A DNA stretch of 64,000 nt from an uncultured Alphaproteobacteria bacterium (GCA_902621855.1 CACNNQ010000001.1:248001-312000), one strand, 5' to 3'. Shown: positions 20,316 through 30,615, counted from the stretch's first letter. Notes: generated from the letters alone by a model not told the origin. Translations and numbers: made by a program.

Positions 20316-20882
20316 ATGATTAAAATTAAAAAACTATTTATTTTCATCTTCATTTTCTCAATATTTTTAAAAGGAGAGATTTTAATGGCTGATGAAAAAA
20401 AAGATATTATACATATGACACTCAAAGACGGTGTTGTTGTAATAGAGACAAAACCAGATGTAGCGCCAAAACATGTTAAACAAATTAAGCAACTTATAGA
20501 AGAAGGACAATATGATGGAGTCGTTTTTCATAGAGTAATAGATGGTTTTATGGCTCAGACGGGAGATGTAGAATTTGGAAATTCAAGTAATGATAGTTTT
20601 AACTTGTCAAGGGCTGGTACTGGCGGATCAAAACTTCCTGATATAGAGGCTGAATTCTCTTCAGAAAATCATGGTAGAGGGGCAGTTTCAATGGCCAGAG
20701 CTCAAAATCCAAATAGTGCTAATAGTCAATTTTTTATTTGTTTTAATGACTGCTCTTTTCTAGATGGTCAATACACTGTTTGGGCTCAAGTTACTGAAGG
20801 TATGGAATATGTTGATAATATCACTAGAGGTGAACCACCTGCTGATCCAGATAAAATAATTAAAATGGAGATTATTAAATAA
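20316..20882 (+). CDS. Cyclophilin-type peptidyl-prolyl cis-trans isomerase with N-terminal signal
   Basis: YDGVVFHRVIDGFMAQTGD, NSANSQFFICFND. Confidence 0.93.
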   Translation: MIKIKKLFIFIFIFSIFLKGEILMADEKKDIIHMTLKDGVVVIETKPDVAPKHVKQIKQLIEEGQYDGVVFHRVIDGFMAQTGDVEFGNSSNDSFNLSRAGTGGSKLPDIEAEFSSENHGRGAVSMARAQNPNSANSQFFICFNDCSFLDGQYTVWAQVTEGMEYVDNITRGEPPADPDKIIKMEIIK

Positions 20883-20886
20883 TTAA

Positions 20887-21969
20887 ATGTTTGTAGCTGA
20901 CTTGCATAATGATCTTGTGCAAAGAGTTATCGAAGGTGAAGATGTTACTAAACTTACATCGCACGGGCATACTGATATACCAAGGTTATTAAAATCTGAA
21001 ATTGATTTAGAAATTTTAATTATTTGGGTCTCTAGCAATGCTAAAGAACCAAATTTTTTTAAAAGGGCTGATAAAATGTATGATGAGATTGAAAGAATTT
21101 CATCACATGAAGAAATTGTCATTCCAAAAAAACTCTCGGACATTAATGAAGCAATAGAAAAAAATAAGTTAATACTTCCAATCTCAATGGAAGGTGGGGA
21201 GGGTTTAGAAAATGATATCAATAATTTATATCATTTTATTGAAAAGGGTCTTTTCTATTTTGGCCCAACTTGGAATCATTCTTTGGATTGGGTTTCATCA
21301 AATTATGATGAGACGTACAATTTATCAAAACTTAAAAGCCATGGCTTAAATGAATTTGGGAAAGAGGTTATTTCTATATGCCAAGATAATGATGTGTTAG
21401 TCGATGTTTCTCACATTGGAGAGAAAAGTTTTTGGGATATTGCATCTGTGAGTACTAAACCTTTTATTGCTTCACATTCTAGCGTGTATAATTTGTGTCC
21501 ACATTTTCGTAATTTAAAAGATGATCAAATTCAAGCTATCAAAAAATCAAAAGGATTAATTGGTTTAAATCCATATCCTTTTTTTATTGATAAATCTTTT
21601 AAAGAAAGAGAATCAAAAGAAAGGAATAAATATCTTGATGAATTAAATTCTATTGAAAGAAAATATTCCAATAAAACTTCTCAATGGATTGCAAAACAAC
21701 ATTTTCTTCAAAAAAAATTGACATATATATGCCCAAGTATAGAAATATTTGTTGATCATATTGAATATGTAATTAATCAAATAGGTATTGATTATGTAGG
21801 TATAGGCAGCGACTATGATGGACTTGATTGCCTACCTCATTCATGGAATGATTGTTTAGATCATATGATAATTCAAGAGTCTTTAGAAAAAAGAGGTTAT
21901 AAATATTTAGAGATTGAAAAAATTATGGGAAAAAATATTTTAAGAGTCCTGGAAGAAATCTATAATTAA
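20887..21969 (+). CDS. Membrane dipeptidase (peptidase M19 family)
   Basis: ADLHNDL, DVSHIGEKSFWD, FIASHSSVYNLCPHFRNL, GIGSDYDG. Confidence 0.9.
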   Translation: MFVADLHNDLVQRVIEGEDVTKLTSHGHTDIPRLLKSEIDLEILIIWVSSNAKEPNFFKRADKMYDEIERISSHEEIVIPKKLSDINEAIEKNKLILPISMEGGEGLENDINNLYHFIEKGLFYFGPTWNHSLDWVSSNYDETYNLSKLKSHGLNEFGKEVISICQDNDVLVDVSHIGEKSFWDIASVSTKPFIASHSSVYNLCPHFRNLKDDQIQAIKKSKGLIGLNPYPFFIDKSFKERESKERNKYLDELNSIERKYSNKTSQWIAKQHFLQKKLTYICPSIEIFVDHIEYVINQIGIDYVGIGSDYDGLDCLPHSWNDCLDHMIIQESLEKRGYKYLEIEKIMGKNILRVLEEIYN

Positions 21970-22557
21970 CAAAACACCTATTAATACTAAAATAAATCCT
22001 GATATTTTTTGTATTATACCCTGCCTTTTTTGGAAGAAATCATTCATTCCATAACTTGTTATAAGAAGGGTTACAATAATGTACCACACGCCATCAATTA
22101 CAGAAGCAGTAACTACAAGAATTGAATGTGAAAAAAATGAGGCATCAATTTTTACAAATTGAGAAAAGACAGCCGAAAACCATATAAGAATTTTGGGATT
22201 AAAAATTGCTATCGAAAATCCTTGTAGGAAAGAATTAATACTTTTTTGTTCCTTAATTTTATCTATTTCCTCGTTTTGTTTTAATATAAATTGAAAACCT
22301 AAATATAATAAAAAAAGAATTCCAATTAATTGAATTAATTGAAATAATAATGCGTTTGCTGTTAAAATTATTGATAATCCAGTAACTACAAATACAGCAT
22401 ACACGCCCATACCTAATCCATGACCAATAGCTGTCATAAAGCCAGCAAATCGATTAATTGTAATACTGTTTCTTATAATTAACGCTAGACTTGGACCTGG
22501 TGACATTGCTCCTGCAACACAGACACTAGCAAACTGAAGCCAAAATATAAAAGTCAC
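21940..22557 (-). CDS. LysE/RhtB-family translocator
   Basis: GAMSPGPSLALIIRNS, repeated TM segments. Confidence 0.88.
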   Translation of the reverse strand: MTFIFWLQFASVCVAGAMSPGPSLALIIRNSITINRFAGFMTAIGHGLGMGVYAVFVVTGLSIILTANALLFQLIQLIGILFLLYLGFQFILKQNEEIDKIKEQKSINSFLQGFSIAIFNPKILIWFSAVFSQFVKIDASFFSHSILVVTASVIDGVWYIIVTLLITSYGMNDFFQKRQGIIQKISGFILVLIGVLLIIDFFQDS

Positions 22558-23292
22558 TTAATTATTTGTTAGGGTTAAATATTTTTTTATCGTTTCTTGT
22601 AAGCCAAATTCAAAAGTATCACAGATGAGAGCATGGCCAATAGATACTTCTTTAATATTAGTTATATTATCTAGAAAAAACTTTAAATTTTCTAAATTTA
22701 AATCATGACCAGCATTTAATTCAATTTTTGGAAACTCTTTTTTTAGATAGTTTGTTACACCAATATAATCTTTAATTGCTTTTTGCTTATTTTCATTAAA
22801 GGTATGAGCATAATCAAAAGTATAAAGTTCTACTCTGTCAGTTTGTATTACTTCTAAATTTTCTAGTGTTTTTATAGATGGATTAATAAATATTGAAACT
22901 CGAATATCATTTTTTTTAAATTCACTGACTATGTCCGTTAATAAATTTTTGTTAATTTCACAATCCCAACCAAAAGAAGAGGTTAATGCGCCCGGTGGAT
23001 CTGGGACTAAAGTTACTTGATCTGGCTGAACTTCAATTACTTTTTTTACAAAAAAATCTGATGGATATCCCTCTACATTAAATTCCTTATTTTCAAAATT
23101 TGATAATAAATTTTTTAAGGGGTCAAGGTCAGAAAATTTTGCGTGTCTTTCATCAGGACGCGGATGTACTGTAATTCCATCAGCACCGTAGTATAAACAT
23201 TTATTACTAATATCAATTAAGTTTGGTAAATCAGCTCCTCTAGCATTTCTTACTAAAGCAAACTTGTTAACATTAACACTTAATGCAGTCAT
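22558..23292 (-). CDS. pdxJ: Pyridoxine 5'-phosphate synthase
   Basis: LSVNVNKFALVRNARGADLPNL, GADGITVHPRPDERHA, ELNAGHDLNLENL. Confidence 0.93.
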   Translation of the reverse strand: MTALSVNVNKFALVRNARGADLPNLIDISNKCLYYGADGITVHPRPDERHAKFSDLDPLKNLLSNFENKEFNVEGYPSDFFVKKVIEVQPDQVTLVPDPPGALTSSFGWDCEINKNLLTDIVSEFKKNDIRVSIFINPSIKTLENLEVIQTDRVELYTFDYAHTFNENKQKAIKDYIGVTNYLKKEFPKIELNAGHDLNLENLKFFLDNITNIKEVSIGHALICDTFEFGLQETIKKYLTLTNN

Positions 23293-23300
23293 TTTAATTA

Positions 23301-23957
23301 CTAAATTATTTTTCCATATGTTTTCATCATCCATTCATTTACTTTTGGATGATTGTAGATTTCTTCTCTCAATTTTTTTAATCTTTCATATGGTTCTAAA
23401 ATATTCATTGGCACTCCATCTAAAAGACCTGATGTTAGCCAACCTAGTAATCTCCAAATTGCTAGATCAGCTATAGTTAAGTATTTTCCTACAAAAAAAA
23501 CTGATTGATCATTTTGATTATTTAGATTTTCTAAATATTGAAACCATTTTGGCAAATGCCTAGTTGTTAGTATCTCTCTTTCTAACTTCTTTTTTTCTGG
23601 GTCTTTATCTCTGCCAGATAAAGTGACTAGAAAATTTATATCTTGAGCTGCTTCAATAATTTGATCAATTAATGCTGATTTATAATCATCATCTTTAGGA
23701 TATAAGCCAGAAAGTTTACCACAGTATCTTGCAATAGCACCTGTTTGTGCAAAGATTTTTCCATCAACTTCTAAAACTGGCAGTTGTTTAAATGGGGCAA
23801 TTTTGCCGTTAGGTAATTTACCTGTTTTCTTAAACTCGTCATATTCATCTCCTTCAATTCTATGATCATTAAAAGGAATATCAGAAATATATAGAGATAA
23901 ACGTGTTACTTCTGCTCTCCAAAATGGAATTTTAAAATAATATAAAGTTATTTTCAT
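23301..23957 (-). CDS. Glutathione S-transferase
   Basis: N-terminal thioredoxin-like fold, KQLPVLEVDGKIFAQTGAIARYCGKLSGLYP. Confidence 0.88.
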   Translation of the reverse strand: MKITLYYFKIPFWRAEVTRLSLYISDIPFNDHRIEGDEYDEFKKTGKLPNGKIAPFKQLPVLEVDGKIFAQTGAIARYCGKLSGLYPKDDDYKSALIDQIIEAAQDINFLVTLSGRDKDPEKKKLEREILTTRHLPKWFQYLENLNNQNDQSVFFVGKYLTIADLAIWRLLGWLTSGLLDGVPMNILEPYERLKKLREEIYNHPKVNEWMMKTYGKII

Positions 23958-23993
23958 GTTACGAAAGTTTAATAAGTGATATCATATATAATA

Positions 23994-24392
23994 ATGAATA
24001 AAAAAATAGACATATTAATAATCATCATAAATATCTTTTTTTTCCTATATTATGCATTTCAGCTTCTAGTTTTTACAGATGAATTTGCAAGAGCCAATTT
24101 AGGTTTTTTTAATCATGCTGTTGCTGGTTTATCAGAGATTATTGGAATAATATTTGTGACATTCAGTATTGGTTTGATTACAATATTAGTAAGAGGATTT
24201 GACAACCAATTGCCTGTATTTTTTTCAATTTTTGTATTTCAATTAGGTTGCTCTGTAAATTTTTGGAGATATGTTATTACGGATAGTCCTGGAGAAACAA
24301 ATATTGAAGTAATTGCAAATAATGCCTACATATTTACTGCTATAACTTTATTAACAGCTATATTCTTTTTAAGAAATTATTCTAAATTATAA
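23994..24392 (+). CDS. Hypothetical 4-TM membrane protein
   Basis: ORF with four hydrophobic segments; family not recognised. Confidence 0.6.
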   Translation: MNKKIDILIIIINIFFFLYYAFQLLVFTDEFARANLGFFNHAVAGLSEIIGIIFVTFSIGLITILVRGFDNQLPVFFSIFVFQLGCSVNFWRYVITDSPGETNIEVIANNAYIFTAITLLTAIFFLRNYSKL

Positions 24393-24393
24393 T

Positions 24394-24801
24394 ATGAAAA
24401 AAAAAGTACAAACTCAAATTGCAAAATGTCTTTGTGGTGGAATTAAAATAAAAACCATTGGAAAACTTCGTTATGTAATTAATTGTCATTGTAAACAATG
24501 TATGAAAACTCATGGAAATTTTGCTGCTTATACGAACTGTCTTGAAGAAAATATTATTTTTATGAATAAAAGTACTTTGCGTTGGTACAATTCCTCAAAT
24601 TTTGCAAAAAGAGGTTTTTGTAATAAATGTGGTGCAAGTATATTTTATAAAATAAAAAAAAGTAATTCTATTAGTATATCTGCAGGAATGTTTGAAAAAC
24701 CAACAAAACTAAAAACAGATTCAAATATATTTACAAAAGGAAAACTAGATTATTATAAACTTGACCCTAATTTGCGTAAATTTAGTAGATCTGAGGAATA
24801 A
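24394..24801 (+). CDS. GFA (glutathione-dependent formaldehyde-activating enzyme-like) family protein
   Basis: CLCGGIKIKT, CHCKQCMKTHG, KRGFCNKCGASIFYK. Confidence 0.88.
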   Translation: MKKKVQTQIAKCLCGGIKIKTIGKLRYVINCHCKQCMKTHGNFAAYTNCLEENIIFMNKSTLRWYNSSNFAKRGFCNKCGASIFYKIKKSNSISISAGMFEKPTKLKTDSNIFTKGKLDYYKLDPNLRKFSRSEE

Positions 24802-24821
24802 GAATCAATATTTAAAAGGAA

Positions 24822-24896
24822 TGGTGCCACAGGGCAGATTCGAACTGCCGGCTTACTCATTACCAATGAGTTACTCTACCCCTGAGTTACTGCGGC
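24822..24896 (-). tRNA. tRNA-Thr (GGT)
   Basis: Reverse complement gccgcag...actcattGGTaatgagt...gttcgaatc...ctgtggcacca; acceptor stem pairs, CCA encoded. Confidence 0.93.
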
Positions 24897-24992
24897 CATG
24901 ATTTTTATATATTACCATAAATCATGGTTCTTTTAATTTATTTTATTAAAAAAATAATTGATCGCAATATTTATATACAATATAAATTTATT

Positions 24993-25598
24993 ATGGTGGT
25001 GGAGATTGATTTTTGGTTTTCTATAGGAAGCACATATACTTATCTTTCTGTAAATAGATTAGCAGGTGTTGCTAAGAAAGAAAATATAAAGTTTAATTGG
25101 CATCCGTTCAGTGTTCGAAAAATCATGATGGATATGGATAATATTCCTTTTACTCCTCCATCTAAAAAAATTAAGTCAGATTATATGTGGAGGGATATTG
25201 AAAGAAGAGCAAAATTCTATGGATTTTTTGCCAAAGTGCCAGCACCTTATCCGCTAAAAGAATTTGATTTGGCTAATCAACTTGCAATTTTAGGAATGGA
25301 GGAGGGTTGGGGTGTAGATTACGTTACGTTGACATACAAAAGATGGTTTCAGGAAGGAAAAGAACCAGCAACAGAACCCAATTTGACTGAGATTTTACAA
25401 GAATTAAATTTAGATAAAGAAAGATTATTAGCTAAAGCAAAGTCATCAGAAGTAAATCAAAAATATTTAGAAAACACAAATAACGCATATAAAAATGGCG
25501 TATTTGGCAGTCCAACATTTATATATCAAAAAGAAGTTTTTTGGGGTGATGATAGACTAGAAGATTGTATCAAGTGGATACGATTTAATGAAAAGTAA
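24993..25598 (+). CDS. DsbA-family/2-hydroxychromene-2-carboxylate isomerase-like protein
   Basis: VEIDFWFSIGSTYTYLSVNRL, FNWHPFSVRKIM, NGVFGSPTF. Confidence 0.85.
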   Translation: MVVEIDFWFSIGSTYTYLSVNRLAGVAKKENIKFNWHPFSVRKIMMDMDNIPFTPPSKKIKSDYMWRDIERRAKFYGFFAKVPAPYPLKEFDLANQLAILGMEEGWGVDYVTLTYKRWFQEGKEPATEPNLTEILQELNLDKERLLAKAKSSEVNQKYLENTNNAYKNGVFGSPTFIYQKEVFWGDDRLEDCIKWIRFNEK

Positions 25599-25664
25599 TT
25601 AATTTATAATATAAAATTCCCACAATATTCAGAGCTAATTCTAATTAGGTTTATGGTAGATCTT

Positions 25665-25692
25665 AATTTAGTAGGCATTTGACTGCTAAATT
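25665..25692. terminator. Hairpin, possible terminator
   Basis: aatttagtag-gcatttga-ctgctaaatt, 10-bp stem with one G-U. Confidence 0.45.
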
Positions 25693-25732
25693 CATTTTAA
25701 ATAAATTAAAAATTCAATTATAATGCTCTTTT

Positions 25733-25849
25733 ATGAAATATTTAGAATATATTTTTCCAAAAGGTCAGTGGTCCATTACCAGGGTTGTTATTCTGTTTGT
25801 AATATTTATGATTTTAGATTTCATAGTTATTTATTACAAAATTATATAA
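25733..25849 (+). CDS. Putative 38-aa single-TM small membrane protein
   Basis: MKYLEYIFPKGQWSITRVVILFVIFMILDFIVIYYKII, not in ORF track; hydrophobic helix after a basic N-terminus. Confidence 0.4.
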   Translation: MKYLEYIFPKGQWSITRVVILFVIFMILDFIVIYYKII

Positions 25850-25860
25850 AATTTAAAATA

Positions 25861-27675
25861 GTGGTTAGTAATTTATTATTTTCTCTAAGAGAAGTAGAAA
25901 TTAAATTTGGGAAAAAAACAATCTTCCAAGATTTGAATTTAAATTTGCATAAAGGTGATATGGTTGCTTTAGTAGGAAAAAATGGTGTTGGAAAAACTAC
26001 TCTTATGAAAACGATAAGTGGTGATCAGGATATTGATAACGGCATTATCTGGAATTTTCCAAATTTAAAAGTTAGTTATTTTAATCAAAAGTTTGAAATT
26101 ATTAAACATTCGACAATTTTAGAAAATATTAGTGATCTAATCAATCAGAAGAATACTCATTACATTGATATTTTTTGTGAAAGATTAAATTTAAATAAAA
26201 GTTCAAATATAAAAAACTTATCTGGAGGACAGATAAGAAAAGTGTATTTAATAAGATCATTATTAAAAGATTTTGATGTATTGCTTCTTGATGAGCCTAC
26301 AAACCATCTTGATTTAGAATGTATTAAATGGCTAGAAAATTATTTAAGAAAACTAAATAAAACCATTATCTGTGTTAGCCACGATAGAACATTTTTAAGT
26401 AATTTTACTAATAAAGTGTTTTGGTTAGATAGAGGAAAATTAAGAGTTAGTCCTAGTGGATTTAAAAATTTTGATAATTGGTCTTCGGAGCTTTTAGATC
26501 AAGAATATAGAAAATTAAGAAATAGAAAGCAGTTTGTAAACATTGAGCTTGAATGGGCAAATAAAGGAGTTAAAGCAAGAGTAAAACGAAATGAAAAAAG
26601 ATTAAAAAGAGCTAAGGAGCTAAGAATACAATTAGAAAAAGATGAATCATCTTATAGAAGTGCTATCAAATCATTAAAACCTCAAATAGCAAAAAAATCA
26701 ATTGATCAATCTAAATTAATTGCTGAATATAATGATGTAAGTTTTAGGTATCCTAAGCAGGAAAAAAATGTATTTGAAAAACTTTCAATTAAAATTTCAA
26801 AAAATGATCGTATTGGCTTACTTGGAAATAATGGATCAGGAAAATCTACTTTCTTAAAAACACTATTAAATGAAATAAAAATTACTAGTGGAAAAATTAA
26901 ATTAAAAAAAAATTTAGAATTTTCATATTTTGATCAAATGAGAAATGATTTGAATGGTAGAAAATCAATAAAAGATATTTTAGTTCCATCAGGTGGAGAT
27001 TACTTAAAAGTACAAGGGAAAGATCGACATGTATGTAGTTATGTGAAAGATTTTCAGTTTGATCCAAAAAATATCAATCATACTGTTCAAACTTTATCTG
27101 GTGGTGAACAAAATAGACTGCTTCTTGCAAGGGTTTTAGCTAATCCTAAAACTGGACTTATACTGGATGAGCCTACTAATGATCTTGATTTAGAAACTTT
27201 AGATTTACTTACTGAAATGTTATCCAATTATAAAGGTACTTTATTAATTGTTTCACATGATAGAGATTTTCTAGATCAGACAGTTAATAAGATTCTTCAT
27301 TTTAAATCAGATCAAAGTGTATCATTGTTTTTAGGAGGATATAGTGATTTTTTGAAATCACAAACTAATGAAGCTAAAGATAAAAAAATTAAAAAGAATA
27401 TAAATTTTGAAAAAAGTAATAAAAAAGTTAAAAAGTTGACATACAAATTTGAGTATGAATTAAAACAACTCCCTAAAGAAATTGAAATAATTAAAGAAGA
27501 ATTAAAAAAAATTACTGATGAGCTTAAGCAATCAAACTTATATATAGAAAATAATAATAGATTTTTTGAAATAACAGGTAAGATGGAAAAATTAAATCAT
27601 AATCTTGTAATCAAAGAAGAAAGATGGTTAGAACTACTAGAAATTGAGGAAGGTTTTAAAAATAATGAGAATTAA
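25861..27675 (+). CDS. ABC-F family ATPase (Uup-like); start probably GTG at 25861
   Basis: Two ATPase domains (GKNGVGKTTLMKT, GNNGSGKSTFLKT), LSGGQ/LSGGE signatures, coiled-coil C-terminus; homology begins at VVSNLLFSLREVEIKFG. Confidence 0.9.
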   Translation: MVSNLLFSLREVEIKFGKKTIFQDLNLNLHKGDMVALVGKNGVGKTTLMKTISGDQDIDNGIIWNFPNLKVSYFNQKFEIIKHSTILENISDLINQKNTHYIDIFCERLNLNKSSNIKNLSGGQIRKVYLIRSLLKDFDVLLLDEPTNHLDLECIKWLENYLRKLNKTIICVSHDRTFLSNFTNKVFWLDRGKLRVSPSGFKNFDNWSSELLDQEYRKLRNRKQFVNIELEWANKGVKARVKRNEKRLKRAKELRIQLEKDESSYRSAIKSLKPQIAKKSIDQSKLIAEYNDVSFRYPKQEKNVFEKLSIKISKNDRIGLLGNNGSGKSTFLKTLLNEIKITSGKIKLKKNLEFSYFDQMRNDLNGRKSIKDILVPSGGDYLKVQGKDRHVCSYVKDFQFDPKNINHTVQTLSGGEQNRLLLARVLANPKTGLILDEPTNDLDLETLDLLTEMLSNYKGTLLIVSHDRDFLDQTVNKILHFKSDQSVSLFLGGYSDFLKSQTNEAKDKKIKKNINFEKSNKKVKKLTYKFEYELKQLPKEIEIIKEELKKITDELKQSNLYIENNNRFFEITGKMEKLNHNLVIKEERWLELLEIEEGFKNNEN

Positions 27676-27699
27676 TTTTAGCAAATATATAAGCTAATT

Positions 27700-28485
27700 T
27701 TAATATGTTGAAGAGTCAGAATTTTTTGAATCTTTTTCTTTCATTGTATCTACAATTTTTTGCGAATGAAGACTCATAACTCTAAAATCAGATAGTATTG
27801 TCACCAAATCATATCCTATATTAATCATTTCTTTAGCATAATCAGTTGAACCATTATGAATTCCTGCAATTTTACCAAATTTCTTAGCTTTTTCTGATAT
27901 TAGTTTGATGTTTGAAAACACTGGATCTTCTCTGACATCAAATTTTGGAGGAAGACCATAAGATGAACTCATATCTGCAGGACCAATATATACCCCTGTT
28001 AACCCATCTACTGAAAGAATTTCATCTAAATTCTCTATAGCTTGTTTTGTTTCAATCATTGCAAAGCTTAAAATATTTTTATTAGCATTTTGAAAATAAT
28101 TTTCTCCATGTATGAGTTGAGCTCTCATTGGGCCAAAACTCCTTTGTCCAATTGGAGGGTAATAACAGTATGAAATAAAATTTTCACAATCTTTTTTTGT
28201 ATTTATCATTGGAGCAATTATTCCCATTACTCCTAAATCTAACATTTTCATTATTATACCAGGTTCATTCCAAGGCACACGTACCATTGGAACAGAATTA
28301 CTATTAGCAAGAGCTTGTAACATTGAAATACTAGATTGATAATCACTCTGACCATGTTGCAAATCAATTGTCACTGAATCCCAACCCATTTTCCCAAATG
28401 CTTCTGCAGTAAATGAATTTGGAATTGACAACCAACCATTAATTATTGGCTTTTTAGATTTCCATAAACTCAGTAAATTGTTCAT
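27700..28485 (-). CDS. HpcH/HpaI-family aldolase
   Basis: GWDSVTIDLQHGQSDY, MVRVPWNEPGIIMKMLDLGVMGIIAPM, GVYIGPADMSSSYG. Confidence 0.9.
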   Translation of the reverse strand: MNNLLSLWKSKKPIINGWLSIPNSFTAEAFGKMGWDSVTIDLQHGQSDYQSSISMLQALANSNSVPMVRVPWNEPGIIMKMLDLGVMGIIAPMINTKKDCENFISYCYYPPIGQRSFGPMRAQLIHGENYFQNANKNILSFAMIETKQAIENLDEILSVDGLTGVYIGPADMSSSYGLPPKFDVREDPVFSNIKLISEKAKKFGKIAGIHNGSTDYAKEMINIGYDLVTILSDFRVMSLHSQKIVDTMKEKDSKNSDSSTY

Positions 28486-28585
28486 TATAATAAGTCTATA
28501 TACCTTTATATTAATAATTTTATAGCATAAAGTTCGCTATATTATTTAATACTAAAAATATTAAGTTTTATGATAGATAAATAAA

Positions 28586-29392
28586 ATGAAAAGTTTAAAA
28601 ATTTCTCAAATTCAATTCCAAGCACAATCAACCCCACAAGAAAATTGCCATCAACTGTTTAATTATTATAAAAAAACTCTTAAATTCAAACCAGATATAA
28701 TTTGTACTCCTGAATGTTCAAATCTTATTACAGATGATAAAAATCATCTTTTTAAATTTGCTAATTTTGACAAAGATTGTCCAATATTAAATATGAGTAA
28801 ATTATTTGCAAAAGAAAATAAAGTTTTTATTAATATTGGGTCTTTACTACTAAAACAAAAAAATAAAAAAAAATTAGTGAATAGATCATTTTTAATAAAT
28901 ACATACGGCAAAATTCAAAAGTACTATGATAAAATTCATATGTTTGATGTTTCTCTAAATGATAAGGAGGTATATAATGAATCAAATTTTTTCCATTCAG
29001 GTAAAAAAATTGCTTTTACAAAAATTAAAAATATACCTTTGGGATTAACTATTTGCTATGACCTTCGTTTTCCAAATTTATTTAGAAAACTTGCAAAAAA
29101 AGGTGCGCATGTAATTTTAGTTCCTTCAGCATTTACAGTTCCTACAGGAAGGGATCATTGGGAAACGCTTGTTAAAGCTAGAGCTATAGAGAATTCTTCT
29201 TTTATAATAGCAACGAACATGTGTGGTCATCATCATACAAATCGAAAAACTTATGGACACTCATTATTGATCAATCCGTGGGGTAAAATTATTAATAAAA
29301 CATTTAAAAATCCAAATATTTTAAATACAAAAATTAACTTAGATGAAGTTCAGATCGCAAGAAAAAAAATCCCTTCTTTAAAGTATGATTAA
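28586..29392 (+). CDS. Carbon-nitrogen hydrolase (Nit-like amidohydrolase)
   Basis: TPECSN, YDKIHMFDV, GLTICYDLRFPNLFRKLAKKGAHVILVPSAF. Confidence 0.92.
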   Translation: MKSLKISQIQFQAQSTPQENCHQLFNYYKKTLKFKPDIICTPECSNLITDDKNHLFKFANFDKDCPILNMSKLFAKENKVFINIGSLLLKQKNKKKLVNRSFLINTYGKIQKYYDKIHMFDVSLNDKEVYNESNFFHSGKKIAFTKIKNIPLGLTICYDLRFPNLFRKLAKKGAHVILVPSAFTVPTGRDHWETLVKARAIENSSFIIATNMCGHHHTNRKTYGHSLLINPWGKIINKTFKNPNILNTKINLDEVQIARKKIPSLKYD

Positions 29393-30008
29393 AACTAAAT
29401 CTCTAGTACATGGTATAGGCAATGCAGCAAAAACTAAAATCTATTATGATCTTTGGTCAAATGAATACGATATGACATTAAATAAATGGAATTATCAAGC
29501 TCCAAAAAAATCTGCCAATTTATTATTAAAAAAAGTTAAAAATAAACCTCGATATATTTTAGATTTAGCTTGTGGCACTGGACTTTTTGGCAGTGAATTA
29601 AAAAAACTCTATAAAGACTCACTTATTTATGGATCTGATATTTCAAAAAAAAGCTTAAAAATAGCTGCACAAAAAAATATTTACCATTTTTTAGTACAGC
29701 AGAATTTTGAAAAAAAATACATATTTGGTAGAAAATTTGATCTAGTCTCAATTATTGGAGCTATGACCTATTGTAAGAATTTTGATAAACTTTTCTCAAA
29801 CATTAAATTTTATTTATCTACTAATGGATATGTTATTTTTTCTCATCGTATTGATTTGTGGAAAAGTCAAAAATTTGATGATATTTTGGCAGAATATAAT
29901 AATTTTTTTAAAATCTGTACCGTATCTAAGCCATATAATTATCTACCTCTTAATAAGGACTTTCAAAATAAAATAAAAATTAGATTGGTATTATTACAAA
30001 AACTTTAA
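29385..30008 (+). CDS. Class I SAM-dependent methyltransferase
   Basis: ILDLACGTGLFGSEL motif I, YGSDIS. Confidence 0.85.
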   Translation: MIKTKSLVHGIGNAAKTKIYYDLWSNEYDMTLNKWNYQAPKKSANLLLKKVKNKPRYILDLACGTGLFGSELKKLYKDSLIYGSDISKKSLKIAAQKNIYHFLVQQNFEKKYIFGRKFDLVSIIGAMTYCKNFDKLFSNIKFYLSTNGYVIFSHRIDLWKSQKFDDILAEYNNFFKICTVSKPYNYLPLNKDFQNKIKIRLVLLQKL

Positions 30009-30097
30009 ATTTTTTTTCAAAAAAAGAAGTAATTTTCTATCATTTTAAGAATCGGTTAAGATACTTTATGGTAAATTTAAAATTATTTAATAATAAT

Positions 30098-30132
30098 AAA
30101 AGAAGGGATGATTTCGCCGTATCCCTTCTTTT
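30098..30132. terminator. Rho-independent terminator-like hairpin
   Basis: aaaagaagggat-gatttcgccgt-atcccttctttt, perfect 12-bp stem with flanking A/T tracts, between convergent genes. Confidence 0.85.
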
Positions 30133-30163
30133 CTTTAAAATTAATCTTTGAAATTTGAAGAAA

Positions 30164-30559
30164 TTAAACATTTTTTTTAGCATTAAACTTATTCATTTTT
30201 TTTAATGTTTTATCACTAACATGATGTTCTATGCCTTCTGCATCAGCAGAGGCTGTTTTTTCATCTAATCCTAAATTTAATAAAAATTTAAAAACCGTAT
30301 TGTGTCTTTTTTTTGAATGACTAGCTATTTTTTGACCTTTGACGCTCAAAAAAATAGATCTGTATGGTTCTCTTTTAATAAAACCTTGATGTTGTAATCT
30401 TTGAATTGTTTTATTTGCTGTAGCTTGAGCTATTCCTAATCGATTTGCTATATCAACTATCCTTGCCTCTCCTTTTATTGTCAGTAATTCAGAAATTAAT
30501 TCTAAATAATCTTCTGTATTTTCCGTTTTATGAGCATTTCTGACTTTTTTAAAAGACAT
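30164..30559 (-). CDS. mntR: MntR-like DtxR-family manganese-responsive regulator
   Basis: DYLELISELLTIKGEARIVDIANRLGIAQATANKTIQRLQHQGFI; divergent Mn transporter. Confidence 0.88.
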   Translation of the reverse strand: MSFKKVRNAHKTENTEDYLELISELLTIKGEARIVDIANRLGIAQATANKTIQRLQHQGFIKREPYRSIFLSVKGQKIASHSKKRHNTVFKFLLNLGLDEKTASADAEGIEHHVSDKTLKKMNKFNAKKNV

Positions 30560-30599
30560 ATTTAAAAATATCATAAATAATAAAAAAAAGTAATAGATT

Positions 30600-30615
30600 T
30601 ATAGCCATAGCTATA
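30600..30615. promoter_or_regulatory. Candidate MntR box
   Basis: tatagc-cata-gctata perfect inverted repeat with the ATAGC-N4-GCTAT core of the enterobacterial MntR box. Confidence 0.65.

Noticed and set aside
25723-25860. N-terminal extension of the ABC-F ORF (MLFYEIFRIYF...)
   Set aside because: No homology-like character; the ABC-F domain begins at the GTG at 25861 and another frame encodes a plausible small membrane peptide
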